From Rhodotorula mucilaginosa (Eukaryota > Basidiomycota > Microbotryomycetes > Sporidiobolales > Sporidiobolaceae): a stretch of DNA of 64,000 nt. The stretch is from NCBI GenBank assembly GCA_034406715.1, contig CP137873.1:682001-746000 (forward strand), in the 5' to 3' direction. This document shows positions 11,519 through 24,130 of this stretch, piece by piece (position 1 is the stretch's first letter; every line of letters begins with the position of its first letter). The notes beneath the pieces are model-generated. The model had not been told where the DNA came from. It saw only the letters and a list, made by a program, of their open reading frames with translations, and made no database searches. The translations under genes were made by a program, and so were the position numbers.

Positions 11519-14500
11519 TTACGATTTGGTGTGGTCGGAGCGGCACACACTGCATTGACGGTCGCCCGAGACCATCAGTGACAAGTCCGTATTATAGGAG
11601 AGGGAAACCGCGACTCACGGGCAGGTCCCCTTCTCTTTCAACCAGCTCGTCAAGCACTCTTCGTGGAATCCATGACCGCAGTGGCCCAGCATGCATTCGT
11701 CGTCGTCAGAGTAGTCGCATAGGCAGATCCCGCACCGCTCCTCCTTCTCGAGACCTTTCCGCGCCAGCGTCGGCGGATCTTGCTCGATCGGGACACTGCT
11801 CGTGCTCGCCATCGGCGCCGATTCCAAAGACGAGGACGAGACTTGATTCGCTCGTTGAGGCATCGGCCAGATACTGTACTGGAACCTCGGGAGAGAGGCG
11901 AGCTTCTCGGGAGAGACGCCTTTGGGCCTGGCGTCCCCAAGTCGTTCCGACAAGCGGATGAGGGCTTCGTAAGACGAGTCGAACTCGTCGTCGTCCTGGA
12001 GAATTTGAGGCGGGTCAGCGTATCCACCTGAGGGACTCGGAGGCATCGCACTCACGAGGTAGTTGCGAGGGTCGAGTGCGGCGGAATCGCGTCCCCAAAA
12101 GCTCGGAAAGTCCTCATCAAACATGCTGATCAAGCCGCGTCCTCCGCCCGCGCCGAAACCGCGAAGGAACTCTCCCAGTCCCCGCCGACGCCAGATCGCC
12201 CCAGGGGATCGCGACGGATGAGCAGCGGGTCCGGTTCCGTCACGTCGCAAGGTGTTCGAGTCGCCGATGCGGGTCGGATCGTTGCTGTTCTCGGGAGCTC
12301 CGAATGCGCGGGATGAAGACGGTCCGTCTTCGCTTGATGTTCCGCTCAACAATGACCGCATCAGGTTGCGCTCTTGTCGGAGAGCATGCAAGCGCTGAAC
12401 GCGGTGCTGGCGATGCTGAGCGAGTCGGTCCTCGAGAAGGGCGCTGGCCTCGTCGCCAGTCGCCTCACCGGCACGTTGAGCGTGCATCGCCGAGTCATTC
12501 AGATCCGTGCGACCGGCGATATCCGTCCTCCGCTGCCGCATTTCGGCGTCGGCAGAGGCGTACGAAGAATGACGGCGCGCCTCCATCCAGAGATCCGAGA
12601 GGCCGGAGCGAGCAGCTCGACGGGCGCTATCTCGCTGAAGCGTCTCCTCGGAGACGGTCCGGAAGGGCGAACGCGCTGCATCGTCGGAAATTTGAGGAGG
12701 AGGGCGCGCCTCGAAGTTTCCAGCTTCGGCTGCGGCATAGCCTGACTCCCACGGGTATCGGCGCGGCGGCATGCGAGGCGCCGGAACTCGGTCCTCCGGA
12801 GCTCGACGCGCAAGACGATCAAACGTGAAGGGTGGCGGATGCAGATCATCCTGTTGAGGCGGACGAAAATCAGAAGAGACTTTCCGTGGCCCTTGTCGTC
12901 TGTTCAGGAAAAGGCGTGAACTCACCTCCTCGAAGAAATGTCGAGTTTCAAAATCATCGAGATGCAGATCATGCGCAGCGGCTCCGACAGTCGCGACTGA
13001 AGGTCCGGCGGCATGCGCAGGGTGAGGAAAGATCATCCTCCTGCCGTCGCTACCGCTTGAGAGCATCAAAGGTCCGGTCGCAGGAGCAGACCAGCCCCGC
13101 CCTTGCGGCGGCGCTTCTTCGGCATCCTCGAAGCGGACGCGCGAGTTGGTTCTCGAGACGGCGGGCGGCCCAGAGGAGAGAGGAAGGCGAATCGAGGCGC
13201 GGTCGGTCTCGAGGTTCGACGTAGCGGAAGAAGATGTCCCTTCCTCTGCCGCATTCAACGACCGGGACGAGAAGAGGTCGGAAGCAGCGCGTCGGACGCT
13301 ACGCCGACTGCGAGGGCTCGGACTCTCGTCCCTCGTGCGCATGAAAGCATCGGCTTCGCGGGTGTCTGCAGTATTGGCGAGACGCGGCGGCGAGCCAAGG
13401 ACAGACCGACGAGTCGAGATCGCCGTGCGCGGGGTCTCCGTCCGCTGAGTACGCCAAGTCGGGAACGCCCGCTGCTGCTGAGCCCGAGCGAGGTCACCTG
13501 CATCGCTAGCGAGACTCGAAACCGGCGGCTCGCCGCGGCGCCACCGCTCGTTCGCGCGCTCGGTCGGTCCGCGCATGCGGCGGGACGTCAAGAGCTCCTG
13601 CTGCGAATTGTTCGCGCGCGGTTCGCCCCACAGGCTTCTCGAGCTGAGCGGCGGTGTCGGCGGAGACAGACCAGCGTCGAGGTTGTCGTTGACTTGTCGG
13701 CGATCCAGCAGGTGTGCGTTCAGTTGCGCTGCCGCGAGGACCTCGGCCTCCTCGTCAAAGGTGGAGATGGCCAGGCCGTTTGCGAGCGGCGGAGACGGCA
13801 AAGTCCAGCTGCGAAGGTACGTCGCTGAATCCCTGTCCGGCGACAAAGCCTGCTCTTCCCCTTCGGGGGGCGAGACGGCCGTCGCGTTGCGTGACAACCG
13901 CGGTCGACGGGCGCGGAGAGACGTGAGAAACTGGCGAGCTCGAGTCGACGCCGCCGAAGTCGAAGCACTCGAGCTAGACTCGGCATCGTCCATCTCGTGT
14001 GAAGTCCTCACCGGCGGAGGCGACCCCAGTGGAGCGCTCGACGGTGCTGACATGCTGAAGAAGGACGCGGCGCCGCGGCGGCGGGTGGTCGGCGAAGTCG
14101 GCGACGCAGGCGCTGGTTCCGGCGCGGCAGCTGCGTTGGCGGGCCTAGTTTCGGACGACCAACCCTGACCGAGGCGTATTCCAACGACTGGCCGCTGCGT
14201 GCCAGGGTCGCTCGGTTCCGGCAACGCCCCCACGCTCGGGAGCCTAGACTCCCAGGCTTGCGTCTGCACCAAGTTCGACGCGCGGCTGACAGAGTCTTCG
14301 GCGCGACGCAAGACGCCGGCAGCTTCACGGAGGAGATCTTCCCCACGAAGCGAGAGCGCGTTGGTACGGTGGGCATGCGCTTCCAGTAAGCTCGACTGGC
14401 GAGCGAGGGCGCGACGATTGGCGAGAGTCGAGTCGAGCAGACGATTTTGGGCGGCAGTGACGGCAGGTGAAGACAAGGCAGACGCGGTGGCGCCGTTTCC

Positions 14501-15874
14501 TGATGCACTCGGAGCTCGCTCCTGCTCTTCGGAAGGCCTGAGACGCCCGAAGCTCAGACGAGTACGTCGCCTGATTGTCCGAACATCGTCCTCGATCGTC
14601 GGTCCCGAGACCACCGGCGACGCGGCTTGACGAGGCAACAACGTCATCGATGCCCACGAAGGTGTGTTGGCAGGACGGAGGTCCAAGCTGGGTCCGATAG
14701 ACGTCGCACCCGGAGTGAAGAACGATCCTGACCGTCGGCGTTTACTTTGGCCGCGCTCCGTCTGACTCGGCGGTGGTGCCGTGGTAGCGATCCGCTCGCC
14801 CTGATCGGACGAGCTCGATTGTCGGGCGCGACGACGCAAGAGTCCGACGTATGGAGGAGTGTGTTGCGTCGAGGTGGAAGTGCCAGTCGAAGGCGCAGCA
14901 TGAACGGTCGCCGAGATGGTCGACGTGGAAGTGGTCGGTGCGGCTCGCTGAGCTTCGTACGAGAACGAGTGGCGCCACCTCGCGCCCGGACGCTCGAGCC
15001 GTTCGTCCTCTTCAATCGGCTGAGTATCGATGGCAGAGAGACCCACATCGAGCGGCATACTCGGCGGCGAGTACATTCCGATGTCTTCCGATTCGTCGTA
15101 GCTCGCGGGAGGCGTGTAACCGGTCGTTGGCGCGACATGCGAATGACTCCGCTTGTGTGCAAGTGCCGGTGCATGAAGTTGACTGGGAGACTCGGTGAAG
15201 ATGTCGTCGTTCAAGGGGAGCGAGTCGGTCGACGAAGACGCGTACCGGGATCGGAAAGTGCGCTGAATCGGAACAGTGGTACTGAAAGGTCCTAATGGCG
15301 GCGTCGGTGAGCTGCTGCCACAGACAAAAGATCGTGTCAGAAACTGGAAGCATGAGACGGATCGAGGGTGAGTGACAACGGCTTACTCGAGCAGTTCGTC
15401 GTCATTCGCTCGCACGGCTTCTTCCTCGAACGGGTCAAATTCGAACGGTGGCGGCGTGGCTCCGCGCGTCTTGTCCTCTGCAGTGCGGACCTCATCACCC
15501 TGTACTGGCGAGAGCGACATCATCGCTTCGCCGACCGCCCCCTCGTGCTCGGCGGTCATCGCCGCCGAAGATCCAGTTTGGGCGGTTCGGATCGAAGGCG
15601 AGGGCGTGCACGGTCTCCCTCCTGCTTGGCTTGAAGTTGACCGAGAGTCCGAGTCTGTGTGTATGCGAGGAGACGCGAGCTGCTGAGTGGCGGCGAGATC
15701 GAAGCTGGCGAGGGGCTCGAGTGGGGCGGCAAGGGGGTCGCGCTTGCCGAGGGGAGTTGCGGACCCTGCAGCGTTCGGTGGACTGGTCGGAGTACTCGAT
15801 AAGAACCATGCGTTGTCGAGACTGGTACCGCCCCGGGTCGGAGAGCCGTGCGGAGCGGGCTCGAGCGAGTTCAT
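11519..15874 (-). CDS. Large Ser/Arg-rich RING-H2 protein (predicted E3 ubiquitin ligase)
   Basis: About 1,300 residues, mostly low-complexity Ser/Arg/Pro sequence without a recognisable fold, with a C-terminal RING-H2 domain: EERCGICLCDYSDDDECMLG, then HCGHGFHEECLTSWLKEKGT, then CPVCRSDHTKS. The eight zinc ligands (CxxC, CxH, HxxC, CxxC) are all present, so E3 activity is likely; substrate and location are unknown. The start is ATG at 15874 (MNSLEPAPHGSPTRGG). Exon 1 joins exon 2 over an intron with a NAGNAG acceptor near 15312-15317, giving DELLDSSPTPPLGPFSTT. Introns 12851-12925 (75 nt) and 11996-12055 (60 nt) are in-frame and stop-free. The last intron splits the RING just before the final CPVC. 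No membrane segment was seen. Confidence 0.8.
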
Positions 15875-16474
15875 CGTCGAGATCGGATCCCGAGCCGACG
15901 GTCACTCAGAGGTGGCGAGCTGGTCGAGCGAGAACGCGCTTTGGATGGTGTAGGCTGGGCTGAGAGGGTTCGCCGTACACGTCCCGCCTCTGTCCACGGC
16001 GGAGGTGCAGAAGAATGCGGCGAGGTCTGGTGACTTGAAAGGGCAGCAGCTGGGCGAGGCCAGACGGATCGTGCTGCGGGTGACGATTCTGGATGCGCTA
16101 TGACTCGGGTCTGCCTGAGGACTTGACTCGATCGAGCAACTCTAGAGGAAGAGATCTGTCCGGGTGTAAAACCGGAACAGGCAAACAAGAGCGATGTGGT
16201 GCAAGGCAAAGAAGCTTCGGCGTCGCAATCTCGAGAATGCACGCAACCGTTTTCGACGCATACATCGAGGGATGTTCTCGGAGCGATGTCGTAGAGAGTC
16301 TCTTTCAGATGAGTGTACCCTTTCACGCCATCATAAAGTCGGTCTTGTCTAGCCACGGAGAATCAATCTCCATCCCAGCGAGCGGTGCTCCAAATCCCTC
16401 GTGGCCTTGGACAACCAAACAAGAAGAAGGGAGGACACACGGTGTGGTCCAAGAAGGTTCAAGACAACCTCTAG
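15875..16474. other. Intergenic between SQT1 3' end and RING-H2 gene 5' end
   Basis: This contains the upstream region of the RING-H2 gene and the 3' flank of SQT1. No convincing coding frame, RNA gene or repeat was found. Confidence 0.45.
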
Positions 16475-18240
16475 TTACTGCTGCTGCGCCTGCTCGTCTA
16501 GCCGGAACGTCCGCACCGTACCGTCCTCGCTCCCGCTGATCGCGATCCGGCCGTCCCGACTGACCGCGACGGCGTGCACAATGTCCCGGTTCCCGAGGAG
16601 CGTCCGGAGGCAAGTCCCCGTCCGGTAGTCCCAAAGCTTGAGGGTCTTGTCCGCCGAACCAGTCAAGAAAGTGGGCGTGTGCGGAGAGAACGAGAGCGAA
16701 GTGACGGCGTCCTGTGTGTGTGCGCATGTGGGCAAAAGGATCTCGCGGGTCAGTCTTCACCTTTTCTCGGGCGATCATGGCCAGTATTTCGTAGAGCATG
16801 GGGGGAAGCCTTGCTCGCGAAATGGGCCAGCTTGACGAAGAAAGAAAGGAAGACGGACCTCGTGCGCTCCCGTACTCCGCAGCTTGAACCCGCTCGCCTC
16901 CCAAGTGCACACCCGCCCGTCGGTCCCCACACTGACCATGACCGTCACACTCGGTCCAGACGAGGCCGCGCCGCCGCCAGTGTTGACAGTCGGGATCTCG
17001 TTGAACGCGACCTGCTCGATCGACGCGCCCTCCTCGTGCCCTTCCATCTGGGCGAGGACCGTCCCCTGGACGAGGTTGACGGCGCGGAGACCGCCTTCAG
17101 CGCCGCCGACGATGGCGACGGTCGAAGTCGGGTTGACGGCGAGGCAGTTGATGCCGCCTTCGAGGCGGAACCGGGTGTCTTGTCCGGTCAGTTTGTGGAT
17201 CGCTTCGCCTGTTCGCGGGTCCCACAGGATGAGCATCGAGTCTTCCGAGGCGGTCACGATCTTTTTGCCTGGCAACAAGCAGTAGCAGAAAGAAAGAAAG
17301 AAAGATGAGTCAGCGGCCTGGAAACTCGGGGCTGCAGCGACCAACCTGAAAGCTCAGAAGAGAAAAAGCGTAAGGCTCACCATCGGGCGTGAAGCGACCG
17401 CATGTGACGGGCGCGACGTGACCGGACAAAACATGCATCGTCTGCCCAGAAGGAACTGAGGAGTTGGGTGATTAGTATCAGATTGTGGGATCCGAGAGGA
17501 GTCCAATAATTGCGCGCTTACGGTTCCAAACCCAGACGGTTCCGTCCGCGCCGCCCGCGAGGAGGACGTTGCCCTTGGGGTGCCAGTCAAGCCACTGATG
17601 CGCGTACGAGTCAGCCATCGTTCGTCTAAAGCGGCAAGGGTCCCAAATTCGAACGCACGTTGACCTCGTCCGGTCCCTCGAGTCCGACCAAGAACTCCCA
17701 GCCCGTCTCTTCCCACGCCACGTCGGACGAAGGCCTGCGTGCCTTCCAGACACGCACTCGTCCGTCCATCCCTCCTGTGGCGACCAAACTGCCGTCAAAG
17801 TTCCACGCGGCGCTCGTGACCGAGTCCTGGTGTCCGGACAGCTGAGCGATCTGGGCTCCGGTGTCGGTCCGGAAGACAAAGGCGTTGTCGTCTTCGCCTC
17901 CTGAGACGGCGATGGTGGCTGCGTGCGGGTGCACGGCGAGGCAAAAGACGGCGCCGTTCTCGGAGCGGTGGAGCGACGTGACGGCGACCGAGTCGTCGAG
18001 TCCGCCGTCGAGCATGTCGATCGCGTCGTCGCCCTGCTCCTGCCCCTCGGCCCCCTCGGCGTCGCCATCATGGTCGCCGTCTTCGTCGTCGTCTTCGTCC
18101 ATGGGCAGGTCTCCCTGTTCGTCAAACTCTTCGACCTCGAGGACGTCGTCTTCGGTGAGGAACTCGGGACCGTCCTCTTCCCGCTGCTCTGCCGGCTGCT
18201 GCTGCTGCAGCTGGTTGTTCGTGGGTTGATCGTGCTCCAT
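16475..18240 (-). CDS. SQT1: WD40 protein Sqt1/AAMP, chaperone of ribosomal protein uL16 (Rpl10)
   Basis: Yeast Sqt1 binds nascent Rpl10/uL16 and delivers it to 60S subunits; human AAMP is the orthologue. The ATG at 18240 opens an acidic N-terminal region (EEFDEQGDLPMDEDDDEDGD) as in AAMP. WD repeats follow in family order: FCLAVHPHAATIAVSGGEDD, then GHQDSVTSAAWNFDGSLVAT, then WLDWHPKGNVLLAGGADGTV. The final blades are KTLKLWDYRTGTCLRTLL and IAISGSEDGTVRTFRLDE. Several introns separate blades. The gene is divergent from the CBS-domain gene, sharing 171 bp of upstream DNA, so co-regulation is possible but not shown. Confidence 0.92.
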
Positions 18241-18411
18241 CCTCGCACTGCAGTGATCCTGACTGTGCTGTGTAGAGAGGAGACGGAGAGGTTGGCTGAC
18301 TGATGATGAGAAGCTCGAGCGCTCGAGGGGAGGCGCGGCGAGTGCTCTCGCTTTACGCCCGCTTTCACGAGGCAATGCACTCGCTCGAGCACACACACCG
18401 GAACGAGCAGC
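18241..18411. promoter_or_regulatory. Shared divergent promoter region (SQT1 / CBS-domain gene)
   Basis: 171 bp separates two divergent start codons, so both promoters and both 5' leaders must fit here. No TATA box was evident. Confidence 0.5.
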
Positions 18412-19494
18412 ATGGTTGACTACCGCGGAGCCAACATTGACGACTTGCAGGTCCGTACAACCTCGACCCACCGCCCTCTCTGCGCGCTGACAAGTCGCTC
18501 TCGTCCGTCCAGCTCTCGCCCGCTCTCGTGCTGCCCGTATCCACCTCGGTCGGCACAGCGCTGCAGCGTGAGTACACGCCGTACACCGAGCAAGTCTTCA
18601 GCTCCCCGCTGACTTTGTTGCCACGCCGTCTCTGGCAGTCGCCTTTGAGCGAGACTTCAGGTCAGTCTTGCCCCGGCAACCCGTCACTCTCGCCTGTTCA
18701 CTCAGTCTTCCCTCATTCGGTCATTCTCTGAACCTATTCGTGTGCCCGCGCAGTATTCTCCCTCTCCACTCGACCACCTCCCGCGCCGAACTCCTCGGCT
18801 GGCTCTCGATCGACGCCCTGAAACCGCTCGCAGAGCAAGGGCAGGTCGACCTCGACGCACCCCTGAGTGCTCTTTTGCGCGGAGACGCACCCGCAACAAC
18901 AAATGGTCAGCAACTCGCAGCATCCCAGTCAAGGGCGGCGGCGGGAGAGGAACGGCCAGTCAAAGAGTTCAAGCGCGGCAGGAAGTACGAAGGTGCGTTT
19001 CGGTCCTGGACACACCGTCCTCTGGACCCACCCGCGCGCGAGGACTGACAACCCCGTGACTCCCGCTCGCAGTGATCACCCCTGAGACGCCGCTGGAGAA
19101 ACTCGAGGCGTTCTTTGCGGAGCAACAAGCACCGGGAGGGAGTAAGGTCCAGTTTGCGCTCGTCACCGACGCAGGTGCGTTGGGCGGACCCTGCTTTGAT
19201 CTTTGCCGGTCAGTCAGAAGAATGCCAAACATCTGACCCCCCTCTGCGTATCCAAACCAACAGCCCGGAAATTCGTCCTCGGCGTGGTGACCGTGGATGA
19301 CCTGAACAAGTACGTCCCTTTGCCGTCGCAATGCTGGCATCGCTCGCGCTTTCGCTGGTCTCGATTCCCCCTCCGCTCCTTCGTAGCGTGCGAGTCCTTG
19401 TCGCCGTTTACTGACTCGAGTATGACGTTCCAGGTTCACTCAAAGACGCTTCCCCAACGCCACTGCCGCCGCCGCATCTTCCATTCCGGCATAG
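18412..19494 (+). CDS. Small two-CBS-domain protein
   Basis: CBS pairs usually bind adenine nucleotides and regulate partner proteins; the partner is unknown. Exon 1 (18412-18450) encodes MVDYRGANIDDLQ. Further exons give VLPVSTSVGTALQLAFERDF, SRAELLGWLSIDALKPLAEQ, KYEVITPETPLEKLEAFF and FALVTDATARKFVLGVVTVD. This is the beta-alpha-beta layout of two CBS motifs of the small fungal CBS proteins. The last intron (donor GTACGT after DDLNK) leads to a tail FTQRRFPNATAAAASSIPA ending at TAG 19492-19494. Reading through that intron would give a longer Arg-rich tail, which I consider less likely. About 200 residues. Confidence 0.8.
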
Positions 19495-19999
19495 CGGCCT
19501 GCGTTCGGACGGACCGGTTGGACTGTGTATACCATACTTGTTCCTTGAGGAATCGATTGTTCGATATTTCGCATGCGAGTTCACGTTGAAGCGTGCGTCG
19601 TCAACGAGGTCCGTAGAAACCGCAAGACCACGGACTAGAGAAAACCGGAGCTCCACGCATAAAACTGCGGTGCCCCACGCGGAAAAAGCGGGAAAAAGCG
19701 GAGGCCGATTTCAATTCGGAACCCTGCTGACCGAAAAGCCACACTTTTTTTCAAGCTCCTCAGCTGCCGCCGTCGTCGTCCCCGACGCTGCTGTACCCGC
19801 CCTCCCCGCTTCAAAGACTCGCCGTGCTACTGTGGGCTGTACTGCGGTCTCTTGAGCTACTTTCCGGCACTACCACAACCCCCTCGCGAGTCTGCCTGCG
19901 CCTCGTCGGCAACTCGTCGACCTTGACTCGAAAGGACATCACCGCCGCCGCCACTCTCGCGACCCGCGGCAACTCGTGCGACTGGAGACTAGCGCAGCC
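19495..19999. other. Intergenic CBS gene to permease
   Basis: 3' flank of the CBS-domain gene and promoter/leader of the permease. A/G-rich stretches lie around 19680-19700. No gene was recognised. Confidence 0.45.
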
Positions 20000-22900
20000 A
20001 TGACTCTGCGAGAAGCACCACCAGCTTCAGACATTGACGTCGAGAAGGACAGCGTGCGGATGGAGCCGATTCATGGCTTGTATGGACCCGCGGACCCGGA
20101 GGCGGCGGTCAAGACGTATGTCCCCCTCCACGCTTTCTGATGCGCCCGCAGTTGCTGATTTGGTACTCTTCACTTTCAAAACAGCACGCTTGATGCTTCT
20201 TACGGCTCGGCAGGCGCAGATGCAGAGTCGGACCAGGTACCCGGAGTGAAAAGGTGAGCAGGCGACGGCAGGCCGCGGCGACGGCGGCGGGGACGAAGGT
20301 TCTCAGTCCGGATACGCTAACCGTCCGGAGTGCACGCGCGTAGGACATTGAAAGCGCGGCACTTGTCCTTCATCGCTTTGGGCGGCACGCTCGGTGCGTT
20401 TTCGTGGTTTCCCCTCCCTGCACATTTCAGCCGAGCTATCATGCTGACGTTTCTTCTTACGCGCAGGAACGGGAATCTTTGTTGGTTCCGGTACGGCTTG
20501 ATAACGCAGAAGAGGGGATTGTGGACGCTTAAGAGCGCGGCTGATCATCGTTTGGCATTTGCGTCACAGGTTCGGCCCTGGCGACTGGTGGAGCGGCGGG
20601 CATTTTCCTTGGGTGCGTACCACATTCACGTGCGCGTCGTCTACGAGGGGCATGTGGATATTAACCGCTTCTTCCGGCAGCTACACCATCATGGGCGCAA
20701 TCGTCTACTCGATGGTACGGACGCAATCTCGAGGTTTCCCTTTTCCGCATTTCAGGGCCGCCCTTGACGCGCTCGCCTTCTATAGATGATTGCGCTGGGA
20801 GAGATGACGACTCTCTACCCGGTGAATGGTGCTTTCGTGCACTATGCATCGCGGTTCATCGACCCGTCTGTCGGTTTCGCGCTCGGTTGGGTACGTTTTG
20901 CCCTTCTACCCTGCATTTCAGAGATCAAGACCTGACGAGTCCTCTCCGCAGAACTACTGGTGTGTTTAGGCCTTACAGAAGGAAACGATGTTTTCTCGTG
21001 AGGAGCTACTGACTCTTTTCTGCTCGCAGGTACTCCTGGGCCGTCACCATCCCGACCGAGATCATCGCCGCAGCACTTGTCCTCGACTACTGGCCCGGCG
21101 CCGCTCGAGTAAACGTCGCCGTCTGGATCACGCTCTGGCTCGTCGTCATCTGCAGCTTCAACTTCATCGGAGTTCGATCTTTCGGTGAAGCCGAGTTCTG
21201 GTGCGTCGCTCGCGTGGCAAAAGGCTCGCTGAACTCGTGGACTGACTTGTGGTCGGTACTGAATGTTTGCAGGTTCTCGCTCATCAAGATCCTCGCCATT
21301 CTCGGCTTGATCATCGTCGCGCTCATCATTACTGCCGGCGGCGTGCCGGGAAGTGACCCGAACGAGTACCCGATCGGTTTCCGCTGTACGTCAAATGAGG
21401 CTCAATAGCTTGTTCCTGCAGCTCGCTCGAGCTGATGCATCGGGTTTACAGACTGGCGGTCGGAGCCCTTCAAGCAGCTGAACGGCATCCCGGGCGCACT
21501 CGGCCGTTTCCTCAGGTGCGCTTCGCTGGATCTGAGCCAGAGAGTGCGTTTCGGTGCTGACAATCTCGATGTTTGCTATGGTTCATTCAGTTTCTGGACT
21601 GGTACGTTATCTGCGCTGGCCATTTCCTATTCGTGACCCCGCGCCCTAACCTATGCGTCGCAACAGTCTTCATTCAAGCCGCGTTCTCGTTCCTCGGAAC
21701 CGAGATCGTCGCTCTCACCGCTGCTGAGGCTGAAAACGTGAGTTCATACCGCTTTCACGAGAGCCACCGACCTGCTGAGTCTGACAGGTTCCTTCTCCGA
21801 CAGCCTCGTCGCAACGTCCCGAAGGCGATCAAGCGTGTCTTTGCTCGCATCGTTTTCTTCTAGTAAGTGTCCGCGACCATACTATCGACATGCCTGTGCG
21901 TGTACTAATGTCATGTGCTTCTTCAGCGTCGTCGGCGTCCTCATGATGTCGCTCATCGTCTCGCCGAGCGACCCTCGATTGATCAACGGCGGCGACGATG
22001 CATCGGCCTCACCCTGGGTTATCGGCATCGAGCGCGCCGGAATCAAGGTGCTTCCGTCGATCATTAACGCCGTCATCCTCGTCGCGGCCTTCTCGGCCGG
22101 GAACTCGGACCTGTACGCCGCCTCCCGTACTTTGTACGGTCTCGCCTGCGACGGTCAGGCGCCCAAGATCTTTGCCAAGTGCACCAAGAACGGCTTGCCG
22201 CTGCCGGCCTTGATTATGACCTCGCTCATCGGCTTGCTCGCGTATATGAACTGCGGCACTTCCTCCGCGACGGCGTTCAAGTGAGTATCCCCTTCCGATC
22301 GCGCGTTTCCGCCAATGCTCTTCTCCCCCCTTCGCCCTGCTGACCGCTCTTATCGCTGTTTAGCTATCTCGTCAACTTGTCGTCTGTCACCGGCATCATC
22401 AACTGGCTTGTTATTCTTCTTTCATACTTGCGCTTCTACTACGGCTGCAAGCGGCAAGGGATCGATCGCCGGGACTTCCCGTACCGCGCGCCCCTCCAAC
22501 CCTGGGCGTCGTGGTTTGGCACGATCATGCTTACTCTGATCGTATGTCGCCCATTCCTCTCTACAGTTGGTTGGCGCTGCTGCTGATGCGCAGGTCGCCT
22601 TTCCGCCCCGCAGATCATCTTCTCCAACTACCAAGTCTTCCTGGCAGACTCGTGGGGTGAGCCGCCGCCGGTTATCCCTGCGCAGTTCGCCGCGCCGCGT
22701 GCTGACCTGATTTCTTCACCTCCAAAGACACTGCGAGCTTCATCACCGCCGTACGTCTTTGTGCACTTCCTCACGCTGCTATGGCTTCCGGGCTGGTGAT
22801 ACTGATCAAACACTCTTCCTCAATCTTCAGTACATCGTCATCCCCGTGTTCTTCATCATGCTTTTCGGCTGGAAGCTCCTCAAGAAGACGACGTTCGTGC

Positions 22901-23091
22901 GCTTGGACGACATGGACTTCGACAGTGGCAAGCGGCAGCGTGAGTCCCTTCGCTCTTCTCCGTCTTCTCTTACGAGCTCCTGGTGTTGACACACATTCTA
23001 TGCACAGTCGACGACATGGAGGAGGAGGAGCGGGCCCGATACAAGCCGCCCACGACTTGGTACGAGAAGTTGTGGGCCTGCCTCGTCTAGA
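20000..23091 (+). CDS. Amino-acid permease (YAT/APC family)
   Basis: A plasma-membrane, proton-coupled amino-acid transporter of the fungal YAT family; the substrate range cannot be read from sequence. The ATG at 20000 opens a cytosolic tail (MTLREAPPASDIDVEKDSVR). About 12 membrane spans follow, split by many introns. Signature parts are ARHLSFIALGGTLG, then GTGIFVGSG (TM1 break), GEMTTLYPVNGAFVHYASRF, NYWYSWAVTIPTEIIAAALV, SFNFIGVRSFGEAEFW, FLGTEIVALTAAEAENPRR, FSAGNSDLYAASRTLYGLAC and GIINWLVILLSYLRFYYGCK. The C-terminal tail ends PTTWYEKLWACLV before TAG. Length after splicing (about 550 residues) is normal. No sign of damage: every exon joint preserves frame. Confidence 0.94.
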
Positions 23092-24130
23092 ATGGAAACG
23101 CCGTGGTCTTCGACTACGCTCAAGTCGGCAGCTACAGCCACCGAGCACTCTCTTGCTTCTCTCCTGCGTCTCCGTTCAGAGACTACTCTTTTCTCTCGAG
23201 GTTTTAATATCTGTCCGTACCACCTAGATTTGCATCCCGCGCATCCTTGTAGACCTCTTGCCGTGTGTATGCATCCCGCAATCCTTGTTCACTCAGCATC
23301 GTCATTACTCGCTTTCCTCTCGTTGAAGCGGCGCTTGTTCAAGGTCAACTTGGGGCGGCCAGCTCTCTTTCGACTTCCCGACTTTCGAGCCAAACGATGA
23401 ATTGCTGGCGTCCTCCCACTACGTTCGAATGGCGAAGGCAGCTGTGCACGATCTCGCATGGACTACTTCACCTGCTACTAATCGGTCCCGCTGCCCTCGC
23501 TGTCGCCTCCCGGTCCGTACAATTCGAGGCCGCCGTCGAAGCTGCCCACGACTGCGGAATGCACACCACACGCCTTACCGGGCGACATCGGACGCATAGC
23601 GAGAGATTTCGTGATGGTGCTGAACGAATGCTGTGCTCGCGCTCGGCTTCGACGCGTCCTCGCTCGGACCTCTGCGACCCCGCTTGTTTGGCGCGACGAG
23701 CCGCACGTCGCGCCATCGATGTTCCGGACTGAGCCTGTCACTCTCTTTCCTTTGCTTTCGTTACCTGTGGTCGCTCGCGCTCGAGAGCGGCATCAAGGCT
23801 TCGAACCGGTACATACTTTTGACGACCCGGACGACCCTGCGACGCTTTCTCAACGATTTCCCTCACGATTCCCGACAGGTCCGTTCTTCCACGCAACCGT
23901 TCGTCTATACCGAATCGAGCTGACAACCAGACACACAACAGCTCTCCCGGAAGTGGCTCGCCGAAGCCTGACTCACGATCTTGAAGGACGAAACGCCCTC
24001 CCGCAGCGGTTCTAGTACAGCAAAGAGCTCTGCTCCACCCGTGAGTCTCAGACCCGTTCTGAGGGACGCCGTGTCGTCTATCAGTACTCGATTACAAGAC
24101 GACAGAGACTCACTCGTGCACTAGCAGAGC
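23092..24130. other. Intergenic permease to Ser-rich gene
   Basis: About 1 kb. It should include the permease 3' UTR and the promoter and leader of the Ser-rich gene. A frame at 23633-23923 reads partly protein-like but has no conserved motif and no clear splice link to the downstream gene, so it is left unannotated. No RNA gene was identified. Confidence 0.4.

Noticed and set aside
23633-23923. Possible small gene in the permease to Ser-rich gap
   Set aside because: It is partly protein-like but has no conserved block, no clear splice context and no stop/start logic; left as untranslated or spacer DNA.
16475-24000. Metabolic or defence gene cluster
   Set aside because: Neighbouring genes belong to unrelated housekeeping processes and have separate promoters; no shared pathway could be argued.
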